Source: Brevundimonas sp. SH203 (GTDB lineage: Bacteria > Pseudomonadota > Alphaproteobacteria > Caulobacterales > Caulobacteraceae). Taken from it: a stretch of 64,000 bases of DNA. The notes below the pieces were generated by a model, which was not told the origin of the DNA, made no database searches, and worked only from the letters and a program-made list of their open reading frames with translations. The stretch is from the NCBI RefSeq assembly GCF_002157625.1, contig NZ_BDMM01000005.1, positions 62,001 to 126,000 on the forward strand, given 5' to 3'. The translations under genes were made by a program, and so were the position numbers. Shown piece after piece: positions 8,520 through 17,471 of this stretch (the first letter of the stretch is position 1; every line of letters starts with the position of its first letter).

Positions 8520-9324
8520 AGATGCGCGAGGCGCCATAGCCGGTCAGGGCCGCCAGAACGACACACAGCACGCCGTACAGCCACGGGCGGCGATGGGCGA
8601 ACTCGTAGATGTCGCGCTCCAGCCCCACCTTCTCGACCGTCAGCGTCAGGTTGGAAACCGACTGCGGTTCGCCGTCCTGGAACAGCCAGACCTCGGCGTA
8701 GTATTTGCCGGTGGGCGCGACGGTCGGCAGTTTGACCTCGGCGCGGAACAGGCCCTTGTCGACGAAATCGACCCCTTGGGAATCGGTGTCGTAGAGGGCG
8801 GCGGCCTCCTTCAGCCGGATCACGGCGCGGCGCCAGTCCAGATAGTCGTCGCCCAGGCGGCTGACCACCACGTCGCGCACGCCGTATCGGGAGACGGTGC
8901 GGCTTTCCTGCGGCGCGTCGATGCGCAGGTGATCGACGCCGACGCCCAGGCGACGCAGTTGGCCGAAGTCGGCGATGTCGCTGAGCGGCCGGGTCGAGGC
9001 GGTCATGTAGAAGCCCGGCGCCCCCTCGAACAGCACCGGGCGGCTGTTCAGCCAGACGCCCGAGGTGCGGGTCTTCTTGACCAGGCGGATCGGGGCGTCC
9101 GGGCCGCGCACCACCACGACCACGTCGGTCGGCTCGGGCGTCGGATTGAACACGGCGCCGTAAAGGACGATGGAGGCGCCCCGGAAGCCGGAATCGACAT
9201 GGACCTGGGCGTCGGTCAGGGCGGCGGCGACGCGCAGGGCGCCGGTCGTCGCCTCCGAACGGTCCGAGGCGGGCGCGGCGGCGACGGCGGGGGCCGGATC
9301 GGGCGGCGGCGGGGCCTGGATCAT
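8503..9324 (-). CDS. TIGR02186-family membrane-anchored protein
   Basis: 273 residues. A Pro/Ala-rich start is followed by a soluble beta-rich domain (VDSGFRGASIVLYGAVF, TDVVVVVRGPDAPIRLVKKTR, FYMTAS) and one C-terminal transmembrane helix (about 247-268). This is the alphaproteobacterial family that nearly always accompanies a TauE/SafE transporter. No signal peptide is obvious at the chosen ATG, which overlaps the TauE/SafE stop by four bases. It probably faces the periplasm and assists or regulates the transporter; the mechanism is unknown. Confidence 0.85.
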   Translation of the reverse strand: MIQAPPPPDPAPAVAAAPASDRSEATTGALRVAAALTDAQVHVDSGFRGASIVLYGAVFNPTPEPTDVVVVVRGPDAPIRLVKKTRTSGVWLNSRPVLFEGAPGFYMTASTRPLSDIADFGQLRRLGVGVDHLRIDAPQESRTVSRYGVRDVVVSRLGDDYLDWRRAVIRLKEAAALYDTDSQGVDFVDKGLFRAEVKLPTVAPTGKYYAEVWLFQDGEPQSVSNLTLTVEKVGLERDIYEFAHRRPWLYGVLCVVLAALTGYGASRIFSRRS

Positions 9325-10244
9325 TCCGGTATCCCCGGCGCCAGCATGAAGATGTCGGCGGGCCGCACGAACAGCTCCAGCCCCATCTGGATGCCGACCA
9401 GCAGCACGATCAGCCCCAGGGCCGCCCGCAGCTCCTCGGCGCGGAACCGGCCGGCGAACCGGGCGCCGATCTGGGCGCCGACCACCCCGCCCAGCAGCAG
9501 GATGGTGGACAGGACGATGTCGACCGTCTGGTTGCGCCCGGCCTGAAGGACGGTGGTGATGGCGGTGGTGATGATGATCTGGAACAGGCTGGTGCCCACC
9601 ACCGCGCCCGCCCGCATCCTCAGGATATACAGCATGGCCGGCACCAGGATGAAGCCGCCGCCCACCCCCATGATGGCCGACAACACCCCGGCGAAGACGC
9701 CCAGGCCGAACGGCGGCAGGGCGCTGATATACAGGCCCGACTTGGGGAACTTCATCCGCAGCGGCAGGCCGTACAGCCACAGGGGCCGGCGGCGTTCCTT
9801 GCGCGGAGCCGGCACGCCGCGCCGACGACGCAGGATCTCCGTCAGGCTCTCGTTCAGCATCAGACAGCCGATGGCGCCCAGAAAGACCAGATAGGACAGG
9901 GCCACGACCAGATCGGCCTGGCCCAACAGGCGCAGGTAGCGGAACAGTTCGACCCCGGCCATGGCGCCGACCGCCCCGCCGACCGCCATCACGGTTCCCA
10001 TCTTGAAATCGACCGCCCCCTGCCCGGCGTAGCGGATCACGCCCGAGGTCGAGGAGGCGACGACGTGGCTGGCCTGGCTGGCCACGGCCACGGTCGGGGG
10101 GATGCCCAGAAACACCAGGATCGGCGCCATCAGGAAGCCGCCGCCGATGCCGAACAGGCCCGAGACGAACCCGACCACCGCCCCCAGGATCACCAGGGTC
10201 GGCCAGTTCACCGAAACCTCGGCGATCGGCAGATAGATGTCCAA
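9321..10244 (-). CDS. TauE/SafE family sulfite/organosulfonate exporter-like permease
   Basis: 307 residues with eight or more hydrophobic helices in two repeats, each opening with the glycine-rich family motif (GFVSGLFGIGGGFLMAP and LSAIMGVGGGFILVPAM). It is an inner-membrane anion permease of the TauE/SafE/TSUP type. The substrate may be sulfite or a sulfonate, but cannot be set from sequence. The start is a TTG with GAAGG upstream. It is coupled by ATGA to the TIGR02186 protein, forming the conserved pair. Confidence 0.88.
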   Translation of the reverse strand: MDIYLPIAEVSVNWPTLVILGAVVGFVSGLFGIGGGFLMAPILVFLGIPPTVAVASQASHVVASSTSGVIRYAGQGAVDFKMGTVMAVGGAVGAMAGVELFRYLRLLGQADLVVALSYLVFLGAIGCLMLNESLTEILRRRRGVPAPRKERRRPLWLYGLPLRMKFPKSGLYISALPPFGLGVFAGVLSAIMGVGGGFILVPAMLYILRMRAGAVVGTSLFQIIITTAITTVLQAGRNQTVDIVLSTILLLGGVVGAQIGARFAGRFRAEELRAALGLIVLLVGIQMGLELFVRPADIFMLAPGIPE

Positions 10245-10305
10245 AGGACGGGCCTTCGGCTGGAGCGGTTACAGGTTCGCCGTCAGGCGGGGCGGAAGCG
10301 GTGTC

Positions 10306-13155
10306 TTAGCCCGAAGCCTGGGACGCTGTCTGCGGCGCAGGCCGGGATTGGGCCACGAAGGCGTCGGCGGCGATGCGGGCGGCGCGTTGATCCACGGCGC
10401 TGGCCTGCGGACGCAACCGCGTCACGGCGGCCTGGGCCTCGGAATCCCCGCCGCGCGCGGCGATCATATACCACTTCAGCGCCTCGGTCGGGTTCTTGGC
10501 CACGCCGTCGGCTCCGGTCTCGTAGATGCGGGCGACATTGTACTGGCTGTCGGGCAGACCGCCCTGGGCCGCCTTCAGCAGCCAGGCCAGGGCCTCGGAC
10601 TGATTGGTCGCGCCGCCGTCGCCTTCATAGAGCTGCATCCCGTACAGGTGCATCCCGCGCGGATCGCCGCCCTCGGCCGCGCGGCGGCCCCACTGACGGC
10701 TCTTGGCCGGATCGGCCGGCACGCCGGAGGCGCCGTCCAGATACAGCTGGCCCAGATAGGTCTGCGCCGGGGCGTAGCCCAGGTCGGCGGCGCGGGTCAT
10801 GCCCGCCAGACCCGACATGTCGCCGCCGTCCAGCTTGCCGATCGCGGCCTCGTAATCGGCGGCGCCCGGGCCGGCGATGTCGAAGGCGGCGCGCGGGCCG
10901 GTCGGGGTCACGGCCGAGGCGGCCAGAGGCGTCGCCGGCGTCTTCTGGTCGCCCGCCGGCTGGGTTTCGCCGCCCAGATTGGGCAGTTCGAAGCCGGGCG
11001 CGCCGCCGTCGGTCAGCGACAGATAGCCATAGACGCCGCCGGTCAGGGCAACCGCCGTGACCGAGGCCAACAGGGTCTTCCTGACGGTGGAGCCGTCGCG
11101 GGCCGCCTGCCGGTCCAGCCGCTCCTGCAGCTTGGACTTGCCGCCGCGCTTCAGGCCGAAGCCCTGACGAGGGGCCGGTTCCGGCTCGGGCGGGGCGGTG
11201 ATGGCGGCGCGGGCCGCATCGATGGTGGAGCGGGTCGAGGCGGCGCGACCAGCCGCCGCCGCCGCCCCCATGCTGGCGCGCAACGGGCGCGGATCGACAA
11301 ATTCGGTCTCGCCGCCGAAATCGTCGTCGTCGTCCAGCGTCGGCGCCGGGCGCGGTTCGGACGGGGCGGAGAAGCCGGGCGAGGTCGCCTCCAGCGCATC
11401 GTCCACATCGGCGCCGCCGAAGCCGCTGAACGGCTGGATGACGGGTTCGCTGTCGGCGACGGGGGCCGCGACCGTCTCGGCCTTCGGCTCGGCTTCCGGC
11501 TCCGGCTCCAGGAAGACGCCGCCGGGGAAGGGTTCGGCCTCGGCCACGGCCGGCGTCACCGGATCGCTGGACCAGTCGGCCTGTTCCGTGAAGCTTTCGT
11601 CCGGGAAGGCGGCGGCGCGCCAGTCGCTCTCGATCGAGGCGGACTGGATCGGCGCGGCGTCCGCGCGTTCGGCTATGGCGCGCGACTGGACGCTGTCCAG
11701 CGGCTTGTCGCGGATCGGCGTCGGGCTTCGCGTCTCGATGCTTTCGCGCGCCTCGGCCAGCAGGCGGGCGGTGCGCTCCTCGCTCATCCGCATCCGCTCG
11801 GCCAGTTCGCCCGAGGCGCGGTCGTAGCGCTGCTCGATCTTGTCGGAGCTTTCCGACAGGCGACGGCCGATGTCTTCCAGCGCCTGCTGCGAACGACGCT
11901 CGGACTGGGCGATGCGGTCGCTCAGCTGGTCCGAAATGCGGGTGATCTCGCCGCCCAGCTTCTCCAGCGCCAGGGCGTGGCGGTCGTCGCTGGCCGTCAG
12001 CCGCTGATCGACGCGGTCCAGATGGCGGACGAAATCCTGATCCAGACGGGCGGCGCGGCGCGCGACCTCGACCTCGATGTTCTGGCCCACCGCCTCGGTC
12101 ACGGCGCGGCCGATCACGTCGGCGCGTCCGGCGGCGTCGCCCTCCACCTTCTGAACGCGGGCGCTCAGATTGCGGGCGATGCGCATGACCTCGCGGCCCA
12201 TGGCCTCCAGGCCCACGGCCGACTTCTGTTCCGAGGCCTTCAGCTGATCGCCCACGGCCTGGACCGCGCGTTCGATGCGGTCGATGCGCGCGCCGGTTTC
12301 GGCGGCGTCCAGCCGCTGCATCATTTCGGCGCGGTTGCTCTCGATCTGACGCGACAGGCTTTCGGCCAGCTTCTCGAAACGGGCGGCGTCGCGCGCGCCT
12401 TCCGGCTCGACGCGGCTCTCGGCCGTGCGCATCCGCAGGTCCAGCTCGGCGAACGAGCGTTCCAGCGTCTTCAGGGCCTCGGTGGTGCGGTTCTGGGCGG
12501 CATCCAGCCGCGCCCCGACCTGGGCCATCAGTTCGGAGCCGACGCCGGGACCGGCGGCCTTTTCGACCGCCGCCATCCGTTCGCGCAGATCGTTGACGCC
12601 CAGACGCTGGCGCTCCTCGACCTCGTACAGCCGGCCCGACAGGGCGCCCAGCGAGGTCTCGACCTTGGCGAAGCCCTCCTGCGTCACCGGGCCAGTGTCG
12701 CGCTCGAAGGCGCGCAGGCGGCGATGGCCCTCGCGCAGCTCCTCGGCGATGTCGTCGATGCGGCGGGCGTGGCTCTGCGTCTCGACGTCCTGACCGTCCA
12801 ACCGGCGCATCAGGCCGGCGACGGCCTGGTCCACGCCCTGAATGGCGGCGGTCGAACGACGCTCGGCGGCTTCCAGCCGCGCGGCGATCACGTCGATGGA
12901 GGCGCTGATGCGATGACCGCTCGATTCCGGGAAATCATAGGCGTCGTCCAGCCGGCGACTGCGGCTGCGGCGCTCATAGCTGTCGGCGGCCGCGCCGCGA
13001 CGCGGCAGGGTGGCGTAACCCTCGTCCTCGTCTTCCATGATCATGGAATTCAGCCACTCGCCCAGCGTCATGCCGGATCGACGCGCCAGATCCTTGGCGA
13101 CTTCTCTCGCCTTCGGATCGATTCCCTTCACGCTCCACGGCGCCGCTGCGCTCAC
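10306..13155 (-). CDS. podJ: PodJ-type polar localisation factor (coiled coil, one TM, SEL1 repeats)
   Basis: 949 residues, close to the 974 of Caulobacter crescentus PodJ. The N-terminus PWSVKGIDPKAREVAKDLARR is the conserved PodJ-like start. Long coiled coils fill about 60-460, then an acidic Pro-rich linker, a single transmembrane helix (about 697-715), and a periplasmic part with tetratricopeptide-like SEL1 repeats (GLAGMTRAADLGYAPAQ, WLLKAAQGGLPDSQYNVARIY, KWYMIAARGGDSEAQ). In Caulobacter PodJ marks the new pole and recruits flagellar, pilus and signalling factors. I see no clear peptidoglycan-binding domain after the repeats. The start is GTG with GGGAG nine bases upstream. Confidence 0.82.
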   Translation of the reverse strand: MSAAAPWSVKGIDPKAREVAKDLARRSGMTLGEWLNSMIMEDEDEGYATLPRRGAAADSYERRSRSRRLDDAYDFPESSGHRISASIDVIAARLEAAERRSTAAIQGVDQAVAGLMRRLDGQDVETQSHARRIDDIAEELREGHRRLRAFERDTGPVTQEGFAKVETSLGALSGRLYEVEERQRLGVNDLRERMAAVEKAAGPGVGSELMAQVGARLDAAQNRTTEALKTLERSFAELDLRMRTAESRVEPEGARDAARFEKLAESLSRQIESNRAEMMQRLDAAETGARIDRIERAVQAVGDQLKASEQKSAVGLEAMGREVMRIARNLSARVQKVEGDAAGRADVIGRAVTEAVGQNIEVEVARRAARLDQDFVRHLDRVDQRLTASDDRHALALEKLGGEITRISDQLSDRIAQSERRSQQALEDIGRRLSESSDKIEQRYDRASGELAERMRMSEERTARLLAEARESIETRSPTPIRDKPLDSVQSRAIAERADAAPIQSASIESDWRAAAFPDESFTEQADWSSDPVTPAVAEAEPFPGGVFLEPEPEAEPKAETVAAPVADSEPVIQPFSGFGGADVDDALEATSPGFSAPSEPRPAPTLDDDDDFGGETEFVDPRPLRASMGAAAAAGRAASTRSTIDAARAAITAPPEPEPAPRQGFGLKRGGKSKLQERLDRQAARDGSTVRKTLLASVTAVALTGGVYGYLSLTDGGAPGFELPNLGGETQPAGDQKTPATPLAASAVTPTGPRAAFDIAGPGAADYEAAIGKLDGGDMSGLAGMTRAADLGYAPAQTYLGQLYLDGASGVPADPAKSRQWGRRAAEGGDPRGMHLYGMQLYEGDGGATNQSEALAWLLKAAQGGLPDSQYNVARIYETGADGVAKNPTEALKWYMIAARGGDSEAQAAVTRLRPQASAVDQRAARIAADAFVAQSRPAPQTASQASG

Positions 13156-13208
13156 TGATTCGTCTCCCGGCCCATGCGACGAAGGCTATACCGTCAATAT
13201 CGAGGGTG

Positions 13209-13223
13209 TAAACTGATGGTTAA
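13209..13223 (-). promoter_or_regulatory. CtrA-like binding site in the podJ upstream region
   Basis: On the minus strand the sequence is TTAA-CCATCAG-TTTA, i.e. the CtrA pattern TTAA-N7-TTAA with one mismatch, and it includes the consensus half-site TTAACCAT. It lies about 55-70 bases before the podJ GTG. In Caulobacter podJ is under CtrA, DnaA and GcrA control, which agrees with this position. Confidence 0.6.
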
Positions 13224-13252
13224 CCGCAATATCTAGCAGCGATCCGCCAATC

Positions 13253-13262
13253 CTGTGGACAG
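13253..13262. promoter_or_regulatory. DnaA-box-like decamer CTGTGGACAG upstream of podJ
   Basis: CTGTGGACAG contains TGTGGACAG, seven of nine matches to the DnaA box complement TGTGGATAA. The identical decamer is found in front of gcrA (19482-19491). A GACTC CcrM methylation site (13273-13277) is next to it and a GATTC lies at 13157-13161. Confidence 0.4.
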
Positions 13263-13374
13263 CGCTGTAAGAGACTCTGATTACTGAAATATCAGGGTTA
13301 ACGCACGGTGAAGATTAACCTCCGCGCAAGGGTTTCGCTTGCCAAGCGGAGCGGCTTTCGCCACCTGCGGAACC

Positions 13375-13593
13375 ATGAACCTGACCGTCACCGTCGTCCT
13401 GCTGGGCCTGGCCCTGGCCGTCATGGTCTTCACCGGCTGGCGCGGGGCCCTGCCGCCCGATCCGATGAAGGGACCGCGCCTGATCCCGTGGCGATTCTTG
13501 ATGATCGGCGCCGCCGCCGTGGCCCTGCTGCTGCTGATCCATCTGGCGACCCTGTTCGGGGCCGAACGCGCGCCGTGGATTCCCGGCCGCTGA
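13375..13593 (+). CDS. Small two-helix membrane protein
   Basis: 72 residues with two hydrophobic helices (about 3-20 and 40-60) separated by a short loop, WRGALPPDPMKGPRLIPWR. No recognised enzymatic motif. It reads divergently from podJ. The ATG at 13375 is chosen because the upstream in-frame TTG at 13339 adds an implausible Cys/Ala segment; the ribosome site is weak (GCGGA). Function unknown. Confidence 0.6.
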   Translation: MNLTVTVVLLGLALAVMVFTGWRGALPPDPMKGPRLIPWRFLMIGAAAVALLLLIHLATLFGAERAPWIPGR

Positions 13594-13612
13594 ATCCGAA
13601 AGCTGGGCCTTA

Positions 13613-13637
13613 GGAACCCGACATACGCCGGACGGTT
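13613..13637 (+). promoter_or_regulatory. Possible EcfG/SigT promoter of the general-stress flavoprotein gene
   Basis: GGAAC (13613-13617), 16 bases, then GGTT (13634-13637). The alphaproteobacterial general stress sigma factor recognises GGAAC-N16/17-CGTT, so there is one mismatch in the -10. It lies about 30 bases before the ATG of a general-stress-protein-26-like gene, which fits such control. Confidence 0.4.
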
Positions 13638-13656
13638 GATGGTGCGACCCATCAAC
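13635..13656 (+). promoter_or_regulatory. Hairpin in the leader of the general-stress flavoprotein gene
   Basis: GTTGATGG (13635-13642) pairs perfectly with CCATCAAC (13649-13656) around a six-base loop and ends directly at the GGAG ribosome site (13657-13660). It could modulate translation or protect the 5' end. Confidence 0.4.
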
Positions 13657-13667
13657 GGAGACGCCGC

Positions 13668-14165
13668 ATGAGCGATCAACTGACCCCCGCCGAGGCCGAG
13701 AAGGAATTCTGGAAGAGCCTGAAGGACTCCAACACCGGCATGTTGGGCATCGACCGCCCCGGCTATCACCACCAGCCGATGACCGGCTATGGCGAGGACG
13801 ACACCGGCACGATCTGGTTCTTCACCCGCGACGACACCGACTTCGCCCGCGACGTCGCCTCGGGCGGTCAGAAGGGGATGTTCTGCTATCAGGCCAAGGA
13901 CCAGAAGGTTCAGGCCTGCATCCACGGCGCGCTCGCCATCGACCAGGACCGCGCCCGGATCGAGAAATACTGGAACCCCGTCGTCGCCGCCTGGTATCCC
14001 GACGGCAAGGACGATCCTCACCTGACCATGGTGCGCTTCGACGCCGACGACGGCCGCGTCTGGGTCTCCGACAAGGGCGCCATCGGCTTCGCCTATGAAG
14101 TCCTCAAGGCCAATATGACCAAGTCCATCCCCGACGCCGGCGGCGTGTCGGACGTAAGGCTGTAG
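13668..14165 (+). CDS. Pyridoxamine 5'-phosphate oxidase-like general stress protein
   Basis: 165 residues of the FMN-binding split-barrel type related to general stress protein 26. Characteristic segments are SNTGMLGI near the N-terminus, [17 protein letters not shown] in the middle and [15 protein letters not shown] near the end. Such proteins bind FMN or FAD and are induced in stress; the reaction is unknown. The start follows CGGAGACGCC. A possible EcfG-type promoter and a hairpin precede it and a strong terminator follows, so it is a single-gene unit. Confidence 0.85.
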   Translation: MSDQLTPAEAEKEFWKSLKDSNTGMLGIDRPGYHHQPMTGYGEDDTGTIWFFTRDDTDFARDVASGGQKGMFCYQAKDQKVQACIHGALAIDQDRARIEKYWNPVVAAWYPDGKDDPHLTMVRFDADDGRVWVSDKGAIGFAYEVLKANMTKSIPDAGGVSDVRL

Positions 14166-14190
14166 GTCAATCCACCGCAACGAGCGGAAA

Positions 14191-14219
14191 GGCGAGCGCC
14201 ATCGCGCTCGCCTTTTTTT
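14191..14219 (+). terminator. Rho-independent terminator
   Basis: Stem GGCGAGCG / CGCTCGCC around a short loop followed by seven T. It lies 25 bases after the flavoprotein stop and just before the convergent argF stop. Confidence 0.9.
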
Positions 14220-14223
14220 GCGA

Positions 14224-15138
14224 TCAGCCGCCGAAACACCAGGCCAAGACGGCCTTCTGAGCGTGGATGCGGTTTTCGGCCTCGTCCCAGACCAGGGAGC
14301 GCGGGCCGTCGATGACGGCGTCGGTGACTTCCTCGCCGCGGTGGGCGGGCAGGCAGTGCAGGAAGACGGCGTCGGGATCGGCCATATCCATCAGGGCCTC
14401 GTCGACCGAATAGGTCTCGAACGCGGCCAGACGCGCCTCATAGTCCTGATCGCCCATCGAGACCCAGGTGTCCGTGACCACCACGTCGGCGCCCTTGACG
14501 GCCTCCCTCGGATCGCTGGTCAGGGTGACGGCGTCGCCGCCCTTGGCCAGGTCGCGCAGGTCGGGGTGATATTCCGCCGGGCAGGCGACGTTCAGGTGGA
14601 AGCCGAACTTGGGCGCCGCATGCATGAAGCTGTGGCAGACGTTGTTGCCATCGCCGATCCAGGCGACGGTCTTGCCGGCGATCGGCCCGGAATGCTCCTC
14701 GATCGTCTGCAGGTCGGCCAGGATCTGGCACGGGTGCGAACGGTCGGTCAGGCCGTTGATGACCGGCACGGTCGAGACGCGGGCGAAGCGTTCGACATCC
14801 TCGTGATCGTTGGCGCGGATCATCACCGCATCCACCATCCGCGACAGGACGCGGGCGGTGTCCTCGACCGGCTCGCCCCGCCCCAGCTGCATGTCCGAGG
14901 CCGTGGCGATGATCGAGGCGCCGCCCAGCTGGCGGATGGCGGCGTCGAAGCTGAAGCGGGTGCGGGTCGAATTCTTCTCGAAGATCATCGCCAGAACCCT
15001 ATCCCGGCCCGGCGCATCGGCGTCAGCCCGCCCCTGGGGCCAGCCCTTGCGGGCGGCCTTGCGGGCATGGGCGTCGTCCAGAATGGCGCGCAGATCGGCG
15101 GCGTCGAGCCGATGGATATCGAGGAAGTGGCGGGTCAT
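14224..15138 (-). CDS. argF: Ornithine carbamoyltransferase
   Basis: 304 residues, the normal length. The carbamoyl-phosphate site STRTR is at 57-61, HPCQ at 135-138 and the ornithine-site HCLP at 261-264, with AHRGEEV following. It makes citrulline from ornithine and carbamoyl phosphate in arginine biosynthesis. In related genomes argD directly precedes argF; here they are separated by about 520 bases holding a small TIR-bounded element with a GxxExxY gene, which may place argF under a new or read-through promoter. Confidence 0.96.
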   Translation of the reverse strand: MTRHFLDIHRLDAADLRAILDDAHARKAARKGWPQGRADADAPGRDRVLAMIFEKNSTRTRFSFDAAIRQLGGASIIATASDMQLGRGEPVEDTARVLSRMVDAVMIRANDHEDVERFARVSTVPVINGLTDRSHPCQILADLQTIEEHSGPIAGKTVAWIGDGNNVCHSFMHAAPKFGFHLNVACPAEYHPDLRDLAKGGDAVTLTSDPREAVKGADVVVTDTWVSMGDQDYEARLAAFETYSVDEALMDMADPDAVFLHCLPAHRGEEVTDAVIDGPRSLVWDEAENRIHAQKAVLAWCFGG

Positions 15139-15163
15139 GGGCGATCCGGTCGGGGCGAGAAGG

Positions 15164-15657
15164 GGTTCATCACAAAGAGCACAACGACGTCACGACGAAC
15201 ACGACGAAGAGCGGGCGGCGAGATCATAAAACCAGACGGCGAAAGCCGTCCTTGAGTCTGAGCGTATTGAAGTTGATCAGATAGCCCAATCGAACCCGAG
15301 AGAACCTCAGATAGGTCAGAATCTGGGCGGTATGGATCGACGCCAGGGCGTCGATCGCTTTCACCTCGACGATCACCTGACGCTCCACGAGCAGGTCGAG
15401 GCGAAAGCCAACATCCAGTCGGTCATCACGATAATGGACGGGAATGGCGACCTGCCGTTCCACGGCGAGGCCGGCGCGGACCAGGTCGCTGGCGAGGCAG
15501 TGTTCGTAAACCGACTCCAGCAAGCCCGGCCCAAGTTCCCGGTGCACGGCGAATGCACGACGGACATGACGGCGCGGCCGATCTGATTCACTTCCGGTGA
15601 AACAGGCGACCTCCCGTCGTGTCCGTCGTGCATTCGCCGTGCCCGTTGTGATGAACC
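15164..15657. mobile_element. TIR-bounded cassette carrying a GxxExxY gene, inserted between argD and argF
   Basis: The ends are perfect 12-bp inverted repeats, GGTTCATCACAA (15164-15175) and TTGTGATGAACC (15646-15657). Identity extends to about 35 of 43 bases, rich in CACGACG. The left end is 25 bases from the argF start and the right end 3 bases from the argD stop. No transposase is inside. A related pair of ends without the gene occurs at 48678-48880. The mobile interpretation is inference; the repeats are seen directly. Confidence 0.6.
15224..15547 (-). CDS. GxxExxY family protein (N-terminus apparently frameshifted)
   Basis: The intact frame gives 107 residues from a [20 protein letters not shown] contains the family signature GxxExx[17 protein letters not shown] has the D...ExK arrangement of PD-(D/E)XK nuclease-like folds. 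The family N-terminus is missing here but is found one frame away at about 15633-15564, reading VNQIGRAVMSV after an ATG at 15633. Joining the two would restore the usual [17 protein letters not shown] two-base gain or one-base loss near 15556-15563 therefore broke the gene, or the short form is used. Function of the family is unknown. Confidence 0.7.
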   Translation of the reverse strand: MHRELGPGLLESVYEHCLASDLVRAGLAVERQVAIPVHYRDDRLDVGFRLDLLVERQVIVEVKAIDALASIHTAQILTYLRFSRVRLGYLINFNTLRLKDGFRRLVL

Positions 15658-15660
15658 CGA

Positions 15661-16854
15661 TCAGGCCGCCAGCTTCTCGCGCGCCGCCTTACAGGCGCCT
15701 TCGAAGCGGGCGACAGCTTCGCGCGCCTCGTCCAGCGTCAGGTTCAGCGGCGGCAGCATCCGCACGCAGTTGTCGCCGCCGCCGGCGATCAGCAGCTGTT
15801 GCGTGTCGCGCGCCAGGGCCATGAACTCGCGATTGTTCGGGACCAGCTTGACCCCGATCAGCAGCCCCTTGCCGCGCACGTCCACGATCACGTCGGGAAA
15901 GCGTTCCTGAAGGCCCGCCAACTGCTGTTTCAGATAGCCGGCGATCTCGGCGACATTGTTCAGCACATCAGCCGAGTTGATCAGCGACAGAGCCTTCTGA
16001 CCCACCGCCATCGCCAGCGGGTTGCCGCCGAAGGTGGAGCCGTGAACGCCCGCCGTCATGCCCTTGGCCGCCTCTTGCGTGGCCAGACAGGCGCCGATGG
16101 GGAAGCCGCCGCCCAGCGCCTTGGCCACCGCCATGATGTCCGGCGCCATGTTCGCCCATTCATAGGCCCACAGCTTGCCGGTCCGGCCCATGCCGCACTG
16201 GACCTCGTCGAAGATGATCAGCACGCCGTTGGCGTCGGCCATCTCGCGCATCCAGCGCAGGTCCTCGACCGGCGTCTCGCGGCAACCGCCCTCGCCCTGA
16301 ACCGGCTCTAGGATCACGGCCGCCGTGGTCGGGCTCTCAAAGGCGGCCTTCAGCGCGTCCTTGTCGCCCCACTTCAGCTGGTGAAAGCCCTGCATCGGCG
16401 GGCCGAAACCCTCGGTGTAGCTGGGGTTGGCGGCGGCGTTGATCGCGCCATAGGTCCGGCCGTGGAACGAGCCGTCGAAGCCGTAGATGTCGATCCGCTC
16501 GGGCGCGCCGTTGGCCGAATGATATTTGCGCGCCGTCTTCAGCGCGCATTCCACGGCTTCCGTGCCCGAATTGGTGAAGAAGACCACGTCGGCGAAGCTG
16601 CTCTCGCACAGGGCGTCGGCCAGGGCTTCCTGCCCCGGAATGCGGAAGATGTTGGACACGTGCCACAGCTTCTCGGCCTGATCCTTGACCGCCTGGACCA
16701 GTTCGGGATGGGCGTGGCCCAGGCCGTTGGTCGAGATGCCGGCGACGCAATCGAGATATTCGGTCCCGTCGGTCGCCCACAGACGCGCGCCTCGGCCGCG
16801 TTCCACTTCCAGCGGCGCGCGATTATAGACACCCATCAGATGTTCAGTGGACAC
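15661..16854 (-). CDS. argD: Acetylornithine aminotransferase
   Basis: 397 residues, class III PLP aminotransferase. [12 protein letters not shown] binds the cofactor phosphate, [13 protein letters not shown] holds the conserved Asp/Gln, and [12 protein letters not shown] carries the PLP lysine. It converts N-acetylglutamate semialdehyde to N-acetylornithine, and in many bacteria also serves lysine synthesis (succinyl-DAP). dapE lies 7 kb away in this window. The start is a GTG ([12 protein letters not shown]). It is upstream of argF in the same direction, interrupted by the GxxExxY cassette. Confidence 0.93.
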   Translation of the reverse strand: MSTEHLMGVYNRAPLEVERGRGARLWATDGTEYLDCVAGISTNGLGHAHPELVQAVKDQAEKLWHVSNIFRIPGQEALADALCESSFADVVFFTNSGTEAVECALKTARKYHSANGAPERIDIYGFDGSFHGRTYGAINAAANPSYTEGFGPPMQGFHQLKWGDKDALKAAFESPTTAAVILEPVQGEGGCRETPVEDLRWMREMADANGVLIIFDEVQCGMGRTGKLWAYEWANMAPDIMAVAKALGGGFPIGACLATQEAAKGMTAGVHGSTFGGNPLAMAVGQKALSLINSADVLNNVAEIAGYLKQQLAGLQERFPDVIVDVRGKGLLIGVKLVPNNREFMALARDTQQLLIAGGGDNCVRMLPPLNLTLDEAREAVARFEGACKAAREKLAA

Positions 16855-16943
16855 GGGACCAAGACCTCCAAAAGCGAGACGGCTCCGCCGCGAGCGACGG
16901 AGCCGGATTGATACGGACAGGCGTTGTCGGATTAGTGAAGGGG

Positions 16944-17471
16944 TTAGTCAACACCGGCGCCCAGGACGCCGCGCGCTCGGGCGTCCTCGACCAGCCGGCG
17001 CACGGCCGCGCGTTGATCCGCGTCCAGGAGACGCAGCGGCAGGATGAAGTTGCTGTTCGGCGACGCCGCGAAGATCCAACGATCCTTCTCCTCGACTGCG
17101 GCGGCCACCAGACGCCAGTCCACCCGGCTCTCCAGACCTGGCCCGACCACGACAAAACCGTCCGACGACAGGCTCCAGTCCAGTGGATGGCGCCAGGCGG
17201 GCGCCGCGCGGCCGACAGCGGCGAGCCGGCGCTGGGCGAACATGCTCAGGCCGACGAAGCCATAAAGCCCGATCACCTGCAGCAGGACGATCAAACGCCA
17301 GTCGCCGCCCGCATCGCGATCGGAACAGACCACCAAGACGGTCAGCATCATCGTCACCGCCAGCAGGATCAGGGGCAGATTCAGCGGCCATTTCAGGCTG
17401 GGCCAGGCCGACATCGCGGGCCGCCCCTCCTTCGCCGTCGGCTGGACGCCCGCCACCTCCACGACGATCAT
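16944..17471 (-). CDS. YcxB-like membrane protein
   Basis: 175 residues. Two transmembrane helices (about 32-48 and 60-77) are followed by a cytoplasmic YcxB-like domain with LSSDGFVVVGPGLESRVDWRLV, WIFAASPNSNFILPLR and a C-terminal DADQRAAVRRLVEDA. The ATG overlaps the M28 peptidase stop by one base (TGATG), so it is the second gene of that operon. The family function is not known. Confidence 0.75.
   Translation of the reverse strand: MIVVEVAGVQPTAKEGRPAMSAWPSLKWPLNLPLILLAVTMMLTVLVVCSDRDAGGDWRLIVLLQVIGLYGFVGLSMFAQRRLAAVGRAAPAWRHPLDWSLSSDGFVVVGPGLESRVDWRLVAAAVEEKDRWIFAASPNSNFILPLRLLDADQRAAVRRLVEDARARGVLGAGVD

Noticed and set aside
10237..13158. A 973-codon plus-strand frame over podJ
   Set aside because: The PodJ frame on the minus strand has conserved domains and a proper start; the plus frame is low-complexity Gly/Ala/Arg shadow.
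13298..13318. Second CtrA site (TTAA ... TTAA) near the small membrane protein gene
   Set aside because: The two TTAA are 13 bases apart, not 7, so only half-sites remain.
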